Assembly: GCA_037893245.1 (NCBI GenBank)
Contig: JBAIAA010000107.1
Coordinates: 124,001-188,000, forward strand
Direction: 5' to 3'
Source: Crossaster papposus
Lineage: Eukaryota; Echinodermata; Asteroidea; Velatida; Solasteridae
DNA: 64,000 bases
In this document: positions 1-11,589 of the stretch, in pieces
Numbering within the stretch: the stretch's first letter is position 1
Layout of the letters: the number at the start of each line of letters is the position of its first letter
Program-made: the position numbers and the translations under genes
The notes under the pieces: model-generated
Told to the model about the DNA's origin: nothing
The model's database searches: none
Seen by the model: only the letters and a program-made list of their open reading frames with translations

Positions 1-605
1 CCCCAAAGTAGTACTTTTCAACATTTAGTCCAAACACCGGTAGAGCGCGGTGGGGCATTGCGTGCACGATGTCCATGCACAGCTGTGGGAACGAGTCGCA
101 GTAAAGCTGTGTCAAAGGTTATTCATTCACGCTTGGCACATTCGTGCGCTTATTCAGGGCTAGTATATAGGGCATCAATACATGTGTGTATGTACACCGC
201 ATGGTTAACGTTGCGCTATACGAAATCATTGCCAACTCGGTCGCCGCGGCGTGTAGGGCGGGCGGCGTCAAAAGTATCTCATCCTCGCAAGCTACGTACT
301 GTATAGCTAGCCAGGGACGCATCGGATTTTTTTCACGGAGTTGCATAGCTGCTAACAAGGTATAACCTGCCGAAGCAATCATTTTTGAACAGCGGACTAT
401 TTGTATCGCTTCTGATTTTAACGTTGGAAATTCGAGATAAAAAAGGAAGGAAACAAAACCAATCATATAATTTTCCTTTGCTGATTGTACGGTACAAAAT
501 CAACATTTTATTTACAATTTAAAGTCGTACGCGGCCTCCGACCCCCCTCCCCCCTGTTGTACGCTTTGTACGACCATTAAAATGTTGTAAACTTTGGACG
601 GCCCC
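1..605. mobile_element. PIF/Harbinger-like MITE, left end outside the window
   Basis: The right end reads ACTTTGGACGGCCCC followed by TTA, the same end as the complete copy at 4426-5395. Bases 1-30 correspond to about 4498-4530 of that copy. About 270 bp present there (roughly 4530-4800) is missing here, so this is an internally deleted relative. Small frames inside (for example 58-306) are shared with the other copy but resemble no protein I know. Non-autonomous; no transposase seen. Confidence 0.7.
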
Positions 606-686
606 TTAGTCATGAAGTAACACAGACATTTGTAAGTCACATCCTATAACTACATAAATATTGAATATTTTAAAGTGAACAAAGCT

Positions 687-758
687 GGCAGGAGCTGGAT
701 TCGAACCTGCGACCTCCAGGTTACCGTACCAGCGCTATACCAACTGAGCTATCTTGCC
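687..758 (-). tRNA. tRNA-like sequence, probably a pseudogene or SINE head
   Basis: Read on the minus strand, 72 nt fold as a cloverleaf. The acceptor stem GGCAAGA/TCCTGCC has one mismatch. The pol III A box (TAGCTCAGTTGGT) and B box (GGTTCGAATCC) are perfect. The D, anticodon and T stems each carry a mismatch. The likely anticodon loop is ACGGTAA, giving GGT (Thr) but with C instead of the invariant U33. No clear run of four T follows closely. A decayed tRNA or tRNA-derived SINE head is more likely than a working tRNA gene. Confidence 0.55.
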
Positions 759-2370
759 GCAATGCCCTATGAATGAGGCTAGCCTACATGTATGTTGGCG
801 GTCTCCCAAATTGTCAGTATCTTTATTTGGGGGCGCTAGTCAGAAGTCATAAACACAAGAATGACGTATGTGACCTGTTGCCCGGAAGTGGGCGTAAAGT
901 TGCAAAATTTCAAAATCAAGACTATGGTATTTCCTGAAAGTACAGGTTGCAAGCTTTAATTATAGATACATTGTGTGTTGTGTATCATACAACCAACAAA
1001 CTTTGGTTTGGGTCACATGGTGAGAAAACAATTGGGTCGGTCGGTCAGCATGACATTTTTTTTTTTTTTATTTTTTTTTAGGTTTAAATATATGTTAGTA
1101 TTAGTATTATTATTATTATTATTTTAGGAACCATACCTGGGCTTGAAGTAAACGACGGCCACGACGGCCATTGCCGTTGTTGCCTTTTTGATGGCCGAGG
1201 TGCCCCACTAAAAATTGCCGTCTTCACGGCCAGTTTTGCCTTGCCCAATTTTTACCTTGGCCGTCGTGCCCTTTTTTGCAAAAACATCCTTCAGCCTAAT
1301 GTTAGTATTCTAATCACTGAATCATTGTTCTAGAAAAAAATATCGCTGCATACGTTACGTATCGCGCACGCAGCAACGTTAACGACACAAACTGAATCTA
1401 GCTTCGCAATCAGGCCCCATAAATATAGCGCACGCTATGTACTGTACATGTTTGTATGTACAGCCAAGTCCAGCTAATTTCGGAGTATGCCGATACTTCT
1501 AGCTGCGACACCCCGCCGCAACACACGTACCAGCAGGAGTAAGTACGGCAGATCGTACTTGCAAAGTCAACTGACTTTCTTTTTCTCAGTGCTACTGTAC
1601 ACGTGACGCGCAGTGCACAATACGAATGCGTGTTTGTGTTCGTGTACGTGTACGTGTACGAGGCAAACGATAGTCGTTACAATCACCCCAACCTCGTTAC
1701 CATGGCTATGATCTTGCTGCGCTATTTTTTCCCACCATGCCTTCGCGATAACGCGCACACGCTCATATGGAGTCGAGGCTGCGATCACCCTGCATGCGGC
1801 TGGTGCTCCAATATTGTCAACAGGTTTTTGATGAAGTTATCCCTCTGCTAAATGAACGGCATTGAATTTGTTAGGAAGAAAATCAGAAAAATCAACAATG
1901 CCGGGCAAGGATCGCGTAAAGCGAACAGCCTAAAATTTCAATATGATTTTCCACACACCCCAGGGAGTTAAGGTTGCATTGCAGATATAGTGCATGCAGC
2001 TGGAGCGTAAGATTTCTTTTTCTCATTTTATAACCTAATTATATGTTTCAGAAATTTTGAGGTTTGGAAATGTCTAAATAATTCGGTGATTAGGAAGCTT
2101 ACGTTTTAGACATTTGAAATGTCTGAAACGTAATCGCTATGTCTGAAACGTATATTGTTCATGTTTCAGATATTTTGACACGTAACAATAGCGTTTCAGA
2201 CATTCTTGGTTCACAGAAAAAATAGGACCCCGTTCGAACCTCGTTCGTTCGAATTCTTGACCTGTTTGTCCGTGTTCTTTCCTCCATGCCATGGTACATG
2301 TACGTTAAACCACGATGTTTGTCTTTCGGATAATACCAGAAAGAAAACAATCACTGGCTGAAATTGTTTT
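759..2370. other. Non-coding stretch with simple repeats
   Basis: No supportable gene. It holds a T tract near 1057-1080, an (ATT)n run near 1100-1125, a segment rich in GACGGCCA-type motifs at 1150-1275, a GTACGT microsatellite near 1635-1662, and repeats of GTCTGAAACG with its inverse around 2118-2204. The frame at 1603-1851 is partly translated from the microsatellite. Confidence 0.5.
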
Positions 2371-2595
2371 GGTGTTCGGCGATTTTCACCAATATGATCG
2401 AAAGTTTGTATCGTAATAATATTTTTTCCAATAACCAATAACAATTAACATTTTGTGGGGTCGCATTTTATCCTTTCTAAAAATAGGGTTGGTCTGGTAT
2501 TTTTTGTTTAGCCTTTAACTTGTGACATGTTGAACCCTTTGCATAGGGTTAACATGCATACAGTATTTCTAATCATACATTTTGAATATTTGCAG

Positions 2596-2706
2596 TAACC
2601 TCCTGATCGAGACCCAGACTCGTAGTGTACTTCATTCAGCAGAGATCATCATGTGAACCACAACAAACAGGCTTCTTTGAAGTGCAGTTCATCAATGAGT
2701 ACATTG
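2596..2706 (+). pseudogene. Decayed copy of a duplicated exon-like segment
   Basis: A good acceptor (TATTTGCAG) ends at 2595 and a donor (GTAAG) begins at 2707. The last residues, GFFEVQFINEYIG, are identical to those of the copy at 4225-4358. The middle is shortened. Small insertions move the 5' part out of frame and place a TGA at 2604-2606. Upstream sequence to about 2390 also matches the region upstream of the second copy, so this is a segmental duplication of about 1.63 kb period. I do not recognise the peptide. Confidence 0.45.
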
Positions 2707-2894
2707 GTAAGGGAGCTTACCAATTCGTCCTTACCTTGATTCTGCGGAAAGTCCGCCGTTGTCAAGGGGGCAGGAAAGTTTGCGAACTGCACGCACGTGC
2801 GCACCCCAGCGCATCGAAGTTAATAAGCTAGCCCAATCGGGCGCTAATGTTGCTGAGAAATTTCAACTCATGAATAAACACAAGACGCGGATAA

Positions 2895-3050
2895 CATTTA
2901 AATACCACGTTCTGTTCGCGGACTGAACGCGTTCAAACCTTGTTTGTTGAATCGAAGCGGTGAGGCCTGTTTATACTCGGCATTTAAATACCACGTTCTG
3001 TCCGCGTACTGAACGTGTTCAAAACCTTGCTTGTTGAACATCTTCTTGAG
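2895..3050 (+). repeat. 86-bp direct duplication
   Basis: The segment beginning CATTTAAATACCACG at 2895 is repeated at 2981 with a few substitutions. Each copy contains a GAACGCGTTCAA-like palindrome. Confidence 0.6.
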
Positions 3051-4224
3051 ATTAACAGGCAAAAATGTGCTCTTTGTTTTTGAAAAATGTTTACATTCGC
3101 CGAGGTCTATGGCGAAAACTGCTGTCATTTTTAAACAATGCATATACACGTACGACACGACGGTCACTGACGCAGGAAAACGTGGTGCCGCGGTATATGC
3201 ATGCCGGCGCGCGTGCCCGATAGACTTGACAGTATAGATTGGCCACACCCGACATATACAAATATTAAGTGGCTCAGAGTGGAATATTAATCCCATTTCA
3301 CGATTAAATGCCACTCAATATTTGTTTTATATAACCGAGATACAGATCCTCGTCATTTGATCTTAAACAGATCCTTGCACTTTTCCGAACTACCCCTTCA
3401 CAAAAATGTTTTAATCCACACACAAAAACAACCATTTCTGACTATCAGTGCGGATATGCATGCATGCAATACAGTATGTCGACAAATTCTCCATTGTTGC
3501 TGTGCTAAGGCGATGTTGGCCGCGTTCGAACTTGGCTATATACGTCTGGAAATCACACACGTGGCCAAGTAAGCAGATGTAGCAACTAACTTTGTGTGTT
3601 ATTCTCAATGTTATTCTTCTATTTAGTAGCAAAGAATTCACAAACGGTACCTTTGCTTTGAGAAAATTGATGAGCTTGTCTCAATTAAGTGCAGCCAAGA
3701 GGGCATGCACGCAATCGTGTTCTGGGAAGGAACGGGAGAATGCGTAACGTTACGTTATTTCTCTTTTGGCATTCCACTTTTTCCATGGGAAATATATTAT
3801 GGCCACTAGTCAATGTCGATAACATTGTTTGCAGTCGCCGATTATGATCGAAAATCGCTATGGTACAATTAAGTATTTTAAACTCAAACTAATACAATTG
3901 TATAAAGTCGCATTTTATGGCTTTCGGAGATAGGGTCTGTCCGGTGACCCGAACCAAAGGTATTTTTTGTTTGTCCTCATCAGAGTTTTGACCATTGTTT
4001 TAAAAAATGAAGTTAAAAGTTGTTGATCTGTTAAAACAAATTCAGTTAAAAAACTTTGGGATATGACAGAACAGTTTTCAAATAGAAAGTTGTTAAAATC
4101 CCAAAATTGACTTTTCAGTTAAAATTATTGTTATTCTTGTAACTCGGAAGAGCCATAGTGCGACTTTACGCTTATTTTGTGTTGTCAGGTCAAATGTAAC
4201 TACATAGATATTGATTATTTGCAG

Positions 4225-4358
4225 TAACCTCCTGAGACCCACAATCATGCTTCGTTCTCGGAGATCATGTGAACCACTACAACAGGCTTCAAAACCATGC
4301 ATCAGAGGCACAGACAGTGGCGGCTTCTTTGAAGTGCAGTTCATCAATGAGTACATTG
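4225..4358 (+). CDS. Exon-like segment of unknown gene
   Basis: Flanked by a good acceptor (GATTATTTGCAG) and a donor (GTAAG). It is open throughout in the frame starting NLLRPTIMLRSRRSCEPLQQ and ending GGFFEVQFINEYIG. If internal, it starts after two bases of a split codon and ends after one base. No partner exon was identified within several kilobases, and the peptide is unfamiliar. It may be an exon of a host gene or of a multi-exon transposon. The decayed relative at 2596-2706 supports descent from a coding sequence. Confidence 0.4.
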
Positions 4359-4425
4359 GTAAGAACCTTTTTACTAAATTATCAGCATGATTAAAAAGTC
4401 TTGGTTTAATTTTTGCTAATGTTTA

Positions 4426-5395
4426 GGGGCCGTCCAAAGTTGTCAACATTTTTAAGGTCGTACAGAGCGTACTACTTTTCAAGACCCCCTTCCCTCCCCC
4501 CAAAGTACGGTAGTACTTTTCAACATTTTATTTTTTCAATGTTGATGCACATGTTTTATCATCATTTTACATTTTTCATGTTGCTGATGATCAATGCAAG
4601 TTAAAAACAAAAGCAGATGAACATTTAATTTTGTCAAAAACAATGTACTCATAGTACTTGCTGTATAGTTTATTTTAAACATACATGTACAATGCTAAAA
4701 GCATGGCTGGTCTCTGGACTGCAACGATCGGACTGCAACAAGTACCGGTACAGTGCGACGCCATGATCATCGGCAGTGACAACCTCGTCCCAAGTGTACA
4801 AACTCCAAACACCGGTAGAGCGCGGTGGGGCATGGCGTGCACCATGTCCATGCACAGCTGTGGGAACGATTCGCAGTACAGTCGTGTCAAAGGTTTATTC
4901 ATTCACACTTGGCACCTTCGCGCTCTATTCAGGGTGTTGATATACTGTACATGTACGTCATTTACATGTACATGTACAGTAACACACTTGTGGGATTCGT
5001 CCATGCGCGCACGTATGTGTACACCTTGTGGTTAACGTTGCGCTATACGAAATCATTGCCAACTCGGCCGCTGTGGCGTGTAGGGCGGGCGGCGTCAAAA
5101 GTATCCTATCCTCGCGCCAGCTACGCTAGGGACGCATCAGGTTTTTTTTCTCGGAGTTGCACAATAGCTGTAAACAAGGTATACCTGCTGAAGCAATCCT
5201 TTTAGAACAGCGGACTTTGTATCGCTTCTGATTAAAAAAACCAAACCTCAAATTATATAATTTTCCTTTGCTGATTGTACGATACAAAATCAACATTTTA
5301 TTCAGCATTTAAAGTCGTACGCGGCCTCCGACCCCCCTCCCCCGTGTCGTACGCTTTGTACGACCATTAAAATGTTCACAACTTTGGACGACCCC
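4426..5395. mobile_element. PIF/Harbinger-like MITE, complete, 970 bp
   Basis: The left end reads GGGGCCGTCCAAAGTTGTCA, mirrored by TGTTCACAACTTTGGACGACCCC at the right with few mismatches. The inverted repeat extends about 45 bp, through GGTCGTAC...AGCGTAC. TTA flanks both sides (4423-4425 and 5396-5398). A G-rich terminus with a 3-bp TTA duplication is the PIF/Harbinger signature. The internal frames (4685-5205) show no transposase motif. Non-autonomous. Confidence 0.8.
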
Positions 5396-5400
5396 TTAGT

Positions 5401-5645
5401 CATGCTTCCGATTACATGCCTTTCAAAAGGTTGCTGCGGCACATCTCGTGCTTTAAATGTTTCCATTTACGCTACGAAAGCCATCAAATATTGCCTCAAA
5501 AAGTGATAAAAACTTGCCTTAATTAATGTCAAAAATGTTTACAGTCAATCATTCTTTTAACAAGAATGGAGAATTTAGGTCGTGAACAGTGCTATGCACA
5601 ACGCCTAGCCCCGAGTTTGAGGTGCGGCGGTAAGCGTGCGTGATG
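5401..5645 (+). repeat. Partial copy of dispersed repeat family R
   Basis: This matches 7590-7785 (shared string GTGATAAAAACTTGCCTTAA followed by ATGGAGAATTTAGGTCGTG) and the inverted copy at 58960-59650. It lies immediately beside the MITE at 4426-5395. Confidence 0.6.
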
Positions 5646-5689
5646 AGTTTTTGAAAATAATAGTGTATAACTTCTACATGTACATGCTT

Positions 5690-5965
5690 TCACAGATTTT
5701 GATAAAACTTGGATGCAGTGACCCTTGGGTCGGAAGACACATTTCCTCATTGGGTTACAGAGGTCAAAGGTCATGAAGGGGTCATTAGATGTCATTGCTC
5801 AAACATACCGGTACTTCAAATGTTTCTTTGTACATGTATACAGAATTTGATGGATTTTAATGTAACTTGGATGGAGTGATCCTTGGGTGGGGTTCATCAA
5901 AACTCCTTTGAAATAGGAGGTCAAAGGTAATCAAGGGGTCATTTGAGGTCATTGAAAAATGCACA
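5690..5965 (+). repeat. Two direct repeats of about 145 bp carrying DR1 motifs
   Basis: Two related units contain CCTTGGGT...AGGTCAAAGG...AAGGGGTCATT. Unit one has a perfect AGGTCAAAGGTCA at 5761-5773; unit two has AGGTCAAAGGTAA at 5918-5930. AGGTCA direct repeats with a one-base spacer match the nuclear-receptor DR1 consensus, but here they may only be part of a dispersed repeat. Confidence 0.45.
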
Positions 5966-6854
5966 AAATTTGACTTTTTAAAGAAAACTAAACATAGGGA
6001 TCGACCGCGGGGAAAAGGCGACACTCGCGACTCAGGGGATCACTTGTATAGTGATACTGACCTTTATAAAGATTTGTGTTCATAGATGAAAATGAAAAAC
6101 TGTCTCAGGTATGTATGCTTTTTGCTGGTTTTGATTTTCTTAGGTCGATCGAGGAACATTTGCTCAGAAGATTTTCAAAAAAGCCAATTTCTTGCTGGAA
6201 TATCGGGGAGAACTGATAACTCATACTAAAAGGGGAACAGTGGCAGGACACATACCCAGACGAAAAGGGATCGTTTCTCTTCTTCTTGTTCAAGACTAGC
6301 GGTGTTTCACTGTGATAAGTTGCTTCTGATCATAATGAACTCAAAGTTACCTGCGCTTAATATGCTGTAACCCTCTCAATTTTCACTAATGGGCAATTCC
6401 ACGATTACGTTACGTTTTTAGCCATTTAGCACAGCTCTTTGGGCTCCCATATCCAGATGTATGCTTAGGCTAAACAAAAGAAATGGTGTGTTTACGGTAA
6501 CGGCTTGAAAAAAATACAGGTAGGTACGCAGGGAAATATTTTAATTTTGTCTTTTCTTTTCCATTTTAGTTGTGTTTTAAGTGTGGAAAATGATTGTTTG
6601 TGACAAATAATTGAAACTAGTATTTATCTACAATTATCAACTAGCAAAACAGCAATAACAAGTTTGAGGTTGGCAATTGGGCCACCAAAAATCCAGGGTT
6701 AGTGTAAACACACCATTTTTCTTTTGGCCTCATCAATTCTTCATTTTATCATTAATAAATTTTATTAAAATAAATAAATAAAATAAATAATTAAAATCAT
6801 TTAGACATGTTTTGCGAGTTGATATGGGAACTTGAGTGTTCGTTAGGCCAACAA
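5966..6854. other. Non-coding AT-rich stretch
   Basis: No gene supported. It includes a short AAATAAATA-rich segment near 6755-6790. Frames are short and have no recognisable motif. Confidence 0.4.
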
Positions 6855-7262
6855 AAAATAGTTCTGCTTCCGGTTACCCAACCGACCATAATTTAAGGCT
6901 GCGACCCTAAAGTTTTTATCGGCAAGTTAAAAAATAATAATAATAACCATTAAAACATTTTTTTTTAAATTAACAAAAATGTCTTTTCTGTCTTTACAAA
7001 ATGCTTTTCAACTACCCATTTACGTCAAAAAACGGTCGTACTTTTTTTTGCCTACTTACATTCGCTATTTTCTGAGATTCCCTATCACTTTCTCTTCGCA
7101 ATGACAACGCGTTGCGTGATTCCCTATCAGTATCACGGTGATGAAAACACGTGCATAATGCTCAATGCAGCAATGCTGTAATGGTCCCCCCCGCACCGCC
7201 CACTAAAAGTGCCAAAGAAGGCAGGATGGAGTCTATGCATACACGGCCGACCAACAGGAAAC
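6855..7262 (-). repeat. Dispersed repeat family R, inverted copy
   Basis: This matches 58960-59290 in the same orientation over TTCTGCTTCCGGTTACCC, the CCTATCAGTATCACGGTGAT block and the AAGAAGGCAGGATGGAGTCT block. It matches 8040-8290 in inverse orientation. With 7590-8345 it forms an imperfect inverted pair. Confidence 0.65.
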
Positions 7263-7589
7263 GGGCAGATAAAAAGAACACGTGTTTGAATCTATGATAA
7301 AGCCAGAATCATTGAATGGACATTGTGGGGTTCCAGACGCTTTTTTTTTGGTTAAGAACAAATCACGCTGCGAACTATGGAATTCCGTACGATTTCGCCA
7401 TTCTTAAGGGCAGAGTGTTGGTTTGATGAAACAATGAGTCTGTCGTCAATTGTACACAAAGGATAAAATGCCTTGAGCACGCTAATGATACGTACACCAC
7501 CATACGTAGTTGGCAGAATTAACTCAATCCAAAAGGAAGTACGGTGAAAACGTTTGTAGCAAGTAGCATGCTGCGAGCCTCGCGGTGTG

Positions 7590-8345
7590 AGTTGCCGCGG
7601 CATATGTCGCGCTTCAAATGTTGACATTGATTTACGCTACATGTACGAAAGCCATTAAAACAATTGCCACAAAAAGTGATAAAAACTTGCCTTAATTAAT
7701 GTCAACTATTTACTGTCGATAATTCTTTAAAATAATGGAGAATTTAGGTCGTGCACACCACTATGCACAACGCTACCCACAAAGGGAAACTTGCCAACAC
7801 TGTCCGTCTGTAGTGTGTGAAGCACTGTGTGGCAGGCGACGAACCTCGCGTTGCGGCAGAAAATGTCGGGGAAACATGCTGCGCTATCATTTCAAGTACA
7901 AGCGATACAACCTCATCATAATTCATGAACACAGAAAACACATACACAGTTGAGAGATCAAGTTTTGTGAATTAACTTGCAGAAATATTCGTTCTCCATC
8001 GATGTTTATTCGGCATTTAGATTGACCTAGAACTGCAGTGTTACGATGTTAATCGGCCATGCATGTACATGTACATGTATAGACTGATTGTCGCATACAT
8101 CATGCCTTCTTTGGCGCGGCAGGGACCAGTACAGCGTTACTACATTGAGCGTTACGCACATGTTTTCATCACCATGACTGGGAATTGTGCACCACGAAGG
8201 GAACTTGTAATCGCGAAGGGATCTTCTAAAACCAACAGAGGTTTCTTCTCAGAAAATAGCGAACGTAAGTGGGCCGACAAATTAGAAGCGTTTTGACATA
8301 AATAAGTATAGTTGAGAGTCATTTCGTGAAGACGGAAAAGACACA
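7590..8345 (+). repeat. Dispersed repeat family R, longest copy
   Basis: It contains a small frame at 7735-7953 (begins MENLGRAHHYAQRYPQ) that is partly conserved, with frame changes, in the inverted copy near 59410-59600. Four copies or parts occur in this window: 5401-5645, 6855-7262, this one and 58960-59650. No terminal repeats or transposase motifs were identified; the class is unknown. Confidence 0.6.
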
Positions 8346-9000
8346 AACCGACACAAACTTTAGGGCCGCATCAAATATGCTTGCAAATGGGACTGGTGGG
8401 AGAAGGAAGTGGATGGAGTTCCTCTTGCAAAAGCTATAGGAAAGCTTAATGGACCATGCATGGCATATTTCTGGGTATGCAAGAACTTCAAGGAGATGAC
8501 GTGGATAGCGCTGGACGATAATATCGTCACGATACGATACCGAAGACGATATAGACAGTATCGTCTTTGGTTTTTTGCATCCAATCTTAACATTTTGTCT
8601 CTTGTCTTTAAAAAAAAGGTTGTTATTTACATACATTTTTATCATCTAATGACAAAAATTGTATTGAAAATGAAAAAACAGTCCCCTAAAAAATGGCCGT
8701 TGACGTACCAATGCTGCACGTGGAGATCGTGCACAAATACACAAACGACGTTAACAAATACCTCCCCTAAAAAGGGCAACATTAATCGATACATTTTTGA
8801 AAATTCTTCTTCGAACCCACACAGTTTTTTCTATGAATACGTTAAAAAAGGATGTATACGTAGCAGTGATATACTGAATTTTTTGAAAAATCTGTCTGCC
8901 GGCCCCAATTCAACCTCCGCAAAATACGCACAGGCTAGCCCCGGGAAAAGGTCCCAAGGATGTGACATGAGGCAGTTATTTACCGAACTGTTAGAAATTC
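8346..9000. other. Unassigned sequence with an ATCGT-rich palindrome
   Basis: A frame at 8409-9047 has no recognisable domain and runs into the 41-bp minisatellite. Around 8518-8570 the ATCGT/ACGAT and GACGATA/TATCGTC strings form an imperfect inverted repeat, perhaps a MITE remnant. Confidence 0.35.
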
Positions 9001-9040
9001 CACCAAGTTCGGCAAGCCTACATCCAAGCACAGCCAAGTG

Positions 9041-9745
9041 CACCTGAGCTGGCAAAAGCCCATCCAAGCTCACACCAAGTCCATCTGAGCTGGCAAAAGC
9101 CCATCCAAGCTCGCACCAAGTCCATCTGAGCTGGCAAAAGCCCACCCAAGCTCACACCAAATCCACCTGAGCTGGCAAAAGCCCATCCAAGCTCACACCA
9201 AATCCACCTGAGCTGGCAAAAGCCCACCCAAGCTCGCACCAAATCCACCTGAGCTGGCAAAAGCCCATCCAAGCTCGCACCAAGTCCACCTGAGCTGGCA
9301 AAAGCCCATCCAAGCTCGCACCAAGTGTACCTGAGCTGGCAAAAGCCCATCCAAGCTCACACCAGGACTAACCAAGTCAACTCGAGCTGGCAAAAGCCCA
9401 TCCAAGCACACACACCAAGTCCAAGCAGTCGTGAACCACATAACGACCGAGGATCGATATTGTGTTTTCCTTTGTTCCTTTACTATACCCTAACCCCATT
9501 ACTTATCGCTTGCCCCAACGATCGAGGACCGAGTTCGGACAAGCAAACCGTCCTTCGAGGATCCTTTGTTCCCTTTGTTCTTTTTTGTGTTTCGATCCTC
9601 GATCGTAATACGATACAAGAACACCTGAGCTGGCAAAAGCCCATCCAAGCTCACACCAAGTCCACCTGAGCTGGCAAAAGCCCATCCAAGCTCACACCAG
9701 GACTAACCAAGTCAACTCGAGCTGGCAAAAGCCCATCCAAACTCA
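9041..9745. repeat. 41-bp minisatellite, interrupted
   Basis: The unit contains GAGCTGGCAAAAGCCCATCC followed by AAGCTCACACCAAGTCCACCT. The GAGC start recurs at 9046, 9087, 9128 and 9169, an exact 41-bp period. About nine units span 9041-9418 and three more 9622-9745. The 203 bp between them is unique and has CGAGGATCGA-type inverse motifs near its ends, so it may be an insertion. Since 41 is not a multiple of 3, the long minus-strand frames here are artefacts. Confidence 0.9.
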
Positions 9746-9950
9746 TCACATAATTACTACCGTAATTTCCTGCGGTAAAGCCGCACGGCGGTTAAGGCGC
9801 AGGTCCCTAAAATCACCCAAATAAATTTCAAACGTCAACAGATAAAGCGCACCGCCGAATAAAGCGCATGCTTGAACGCACCCAAAAGAACACCAGACGC
9901 CACCCGGTGTAGGTACATCGCCAGAAAGGGGTCATTTTGTTGCCTGTCGG

Positions 9951-10110
9951 TCACTTCGCCCATTTTCCACTTCGCCCATAACCACTTCGCCCACAACCAC
10001 TTCGCCCATTTACCACTTCGCCCACTTACCACTTCGCCCACTCGCCACTTCGCCTACGCGCCACTTCGCCCATTTACCACTTCGCCCATCCACCACTTCG
10101 CCCATCCATT
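9951..10110 (+). repeat. 15-bp TTCGCCC minisatellite, copy 1
   Basis: Tandem units of CCACTTCGCCCATTT type, preceded by CCTGTCGGT (9942-9950). Variant order after TTCGCCC: ATTTTCC, ATAACC, ACAACC, ATTTACC, ACTTACC, ACTCGCC, TACGCGCC and others. The same order opens the arrays at 11296-11500 and 63870-64000. Confidence 0.9.
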
Positions 10111-11295
10111 ATTTCTTTAGAAGTAACAAGTTAGTATAGGGTCAGATCAGTCGGCCAAAAAAAAATGAGAAAAATGCATTCCCGACCTGTATAAATTTAA
10201 TGATGACCTACGCAGCTTAATGGTTACGTCTTCAAGTCAAGAAACCACAGGTTACTTTTGAAGTCCCTTTTTTGGCCGCCAGTGGAGACCCACGGGCGTT
10301 TTGCAAGTGCCATTGACAACTTGAGTAACAACGCGCCGGATTTCGGCGATTCAAAGAGGGCGGTCGTTCCTGTGTGGAATGCTTGACGCGTGGTGGTATG
10401 GTGCAGTGGCAGCTGTCGCTCGCTTTCACTGGAAATATCAGCTGTGATTAGACAATAGTTCATTAAGGGCGGGGAGGATGTTTCAATAAGACGAATGGGG
10501 GTGTATGTTTGTTTGTTTGGTATACATCATACATGTAGTTGTTTGTCAAGCTGCCAGGTCTGTTTATATAATGCTTAACTGCTTTACTTCTACTTCTTGC
10601 CTGTCTAACATGCAGATCCAAATCTGTAGATTTTAATTTACCGTTTACCAATCCTGCTATCAAACTTAATAAATAGTACCAAGTTATGGAAAGTTGTAGC
10701 TTGTAGCTGCTTGTCTGCATTATTTGTCTCTGTAACAATCTTGTTTCATTATTGAATTGGCGAACATTATTGAATTGGCGAACTTTATTTCCACACGGCC
10801 TATATTCAAGGAAAGTCACGCTATCACTTCACACTAATGGTGAATTCTAACTTCATCAAAATTTACACAGGATAGAAGCGCAGTGCTAATTGGTAGAAGA
10901 ATAGTATACATGTATAAACAAGTCGACGAATGAGAAATAAACGCTTTTATATTTGAAACGGACCGTTTGATTTTATGAACTTCATGCAAAAAATGGGAGA
11001 CTCGTATTTAGGAATTTGGCTGCCAAAACGCGTTACTAGCTTGGTAGGCTTACTTGGTTGATTTCCTCCTAAAAACATTATCTTTTGATCTTGGCATTCG
11101 CCACGAAAACAGATTTTAAAAACCTTTATTGCTTTAGTGAATACATTGCAGAATAGTAATAATCCTGTTATGTCTTTTATTGAAACATTCCCAAATGTAT
11201 GGTTTAGGGCGGGCCGGGCCGGGCCCACCCAACAAACGGTCCCCCCTGCCGCCTCAAGCATGCAACGACCTGTCGAATTAACACGGGCGTGCTAT
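10111..11295. other. Segment between two inverted 15-bp arrays
   Basis: No supportable gene. Minus-strand frames at 10224-10463, 10463-10819 and 10947-11261 lack known motifs. GGGCCGGGCCGGGCCC lies near 11210-11226. The flanking arrays are inverted relative to each other, so this 1.2 kb could be the body of an element or simply the spacer between two insertions. Confidence 0.35.
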
Positions 11296-11500
11296 GCGTG
11301 GGCGAAGTGGTAAATGGGCGAAGTGGCGCGTGGGCGAAGTGGCGCGTGGGCGAAGTGGTGCGTGGGCGAAGTGGTAAGTGGGCGAAGTGGCGCGTAGGCG
11401 AAGTGGTGAGTGGGCGAAGTGGTAAGTGGGCGAAGTGGTAAATGGGCGAAGTGGTTGTGGGCGAAGTGGTTATGGGCGAAGTGGAAAATGGGCGAAGTGA
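11296..11500 (-). repeat. 15-bp TTCGCCC minisatellite, copy 2 (inverted)
   Basis: The same 15-bp unit as at 9951-10110, on the opposite strand. Read in reverse complement, it starts with the same CCTGTCGGT lead (11501-11509) and the same first five variants in the same order, then diverges in number. Frames across it encode repeated HFAHN/HFAHA-like pentapeptides and are not genes. Confidence 0.9.
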
Positions 11501-11589
11501 CCGACAGGCGTATATACGTCATCTATGTGGAACTACACCCAGGGCCGGGGACATTGTATGCGATAATAATACAAATATTTGCAAGCCCA

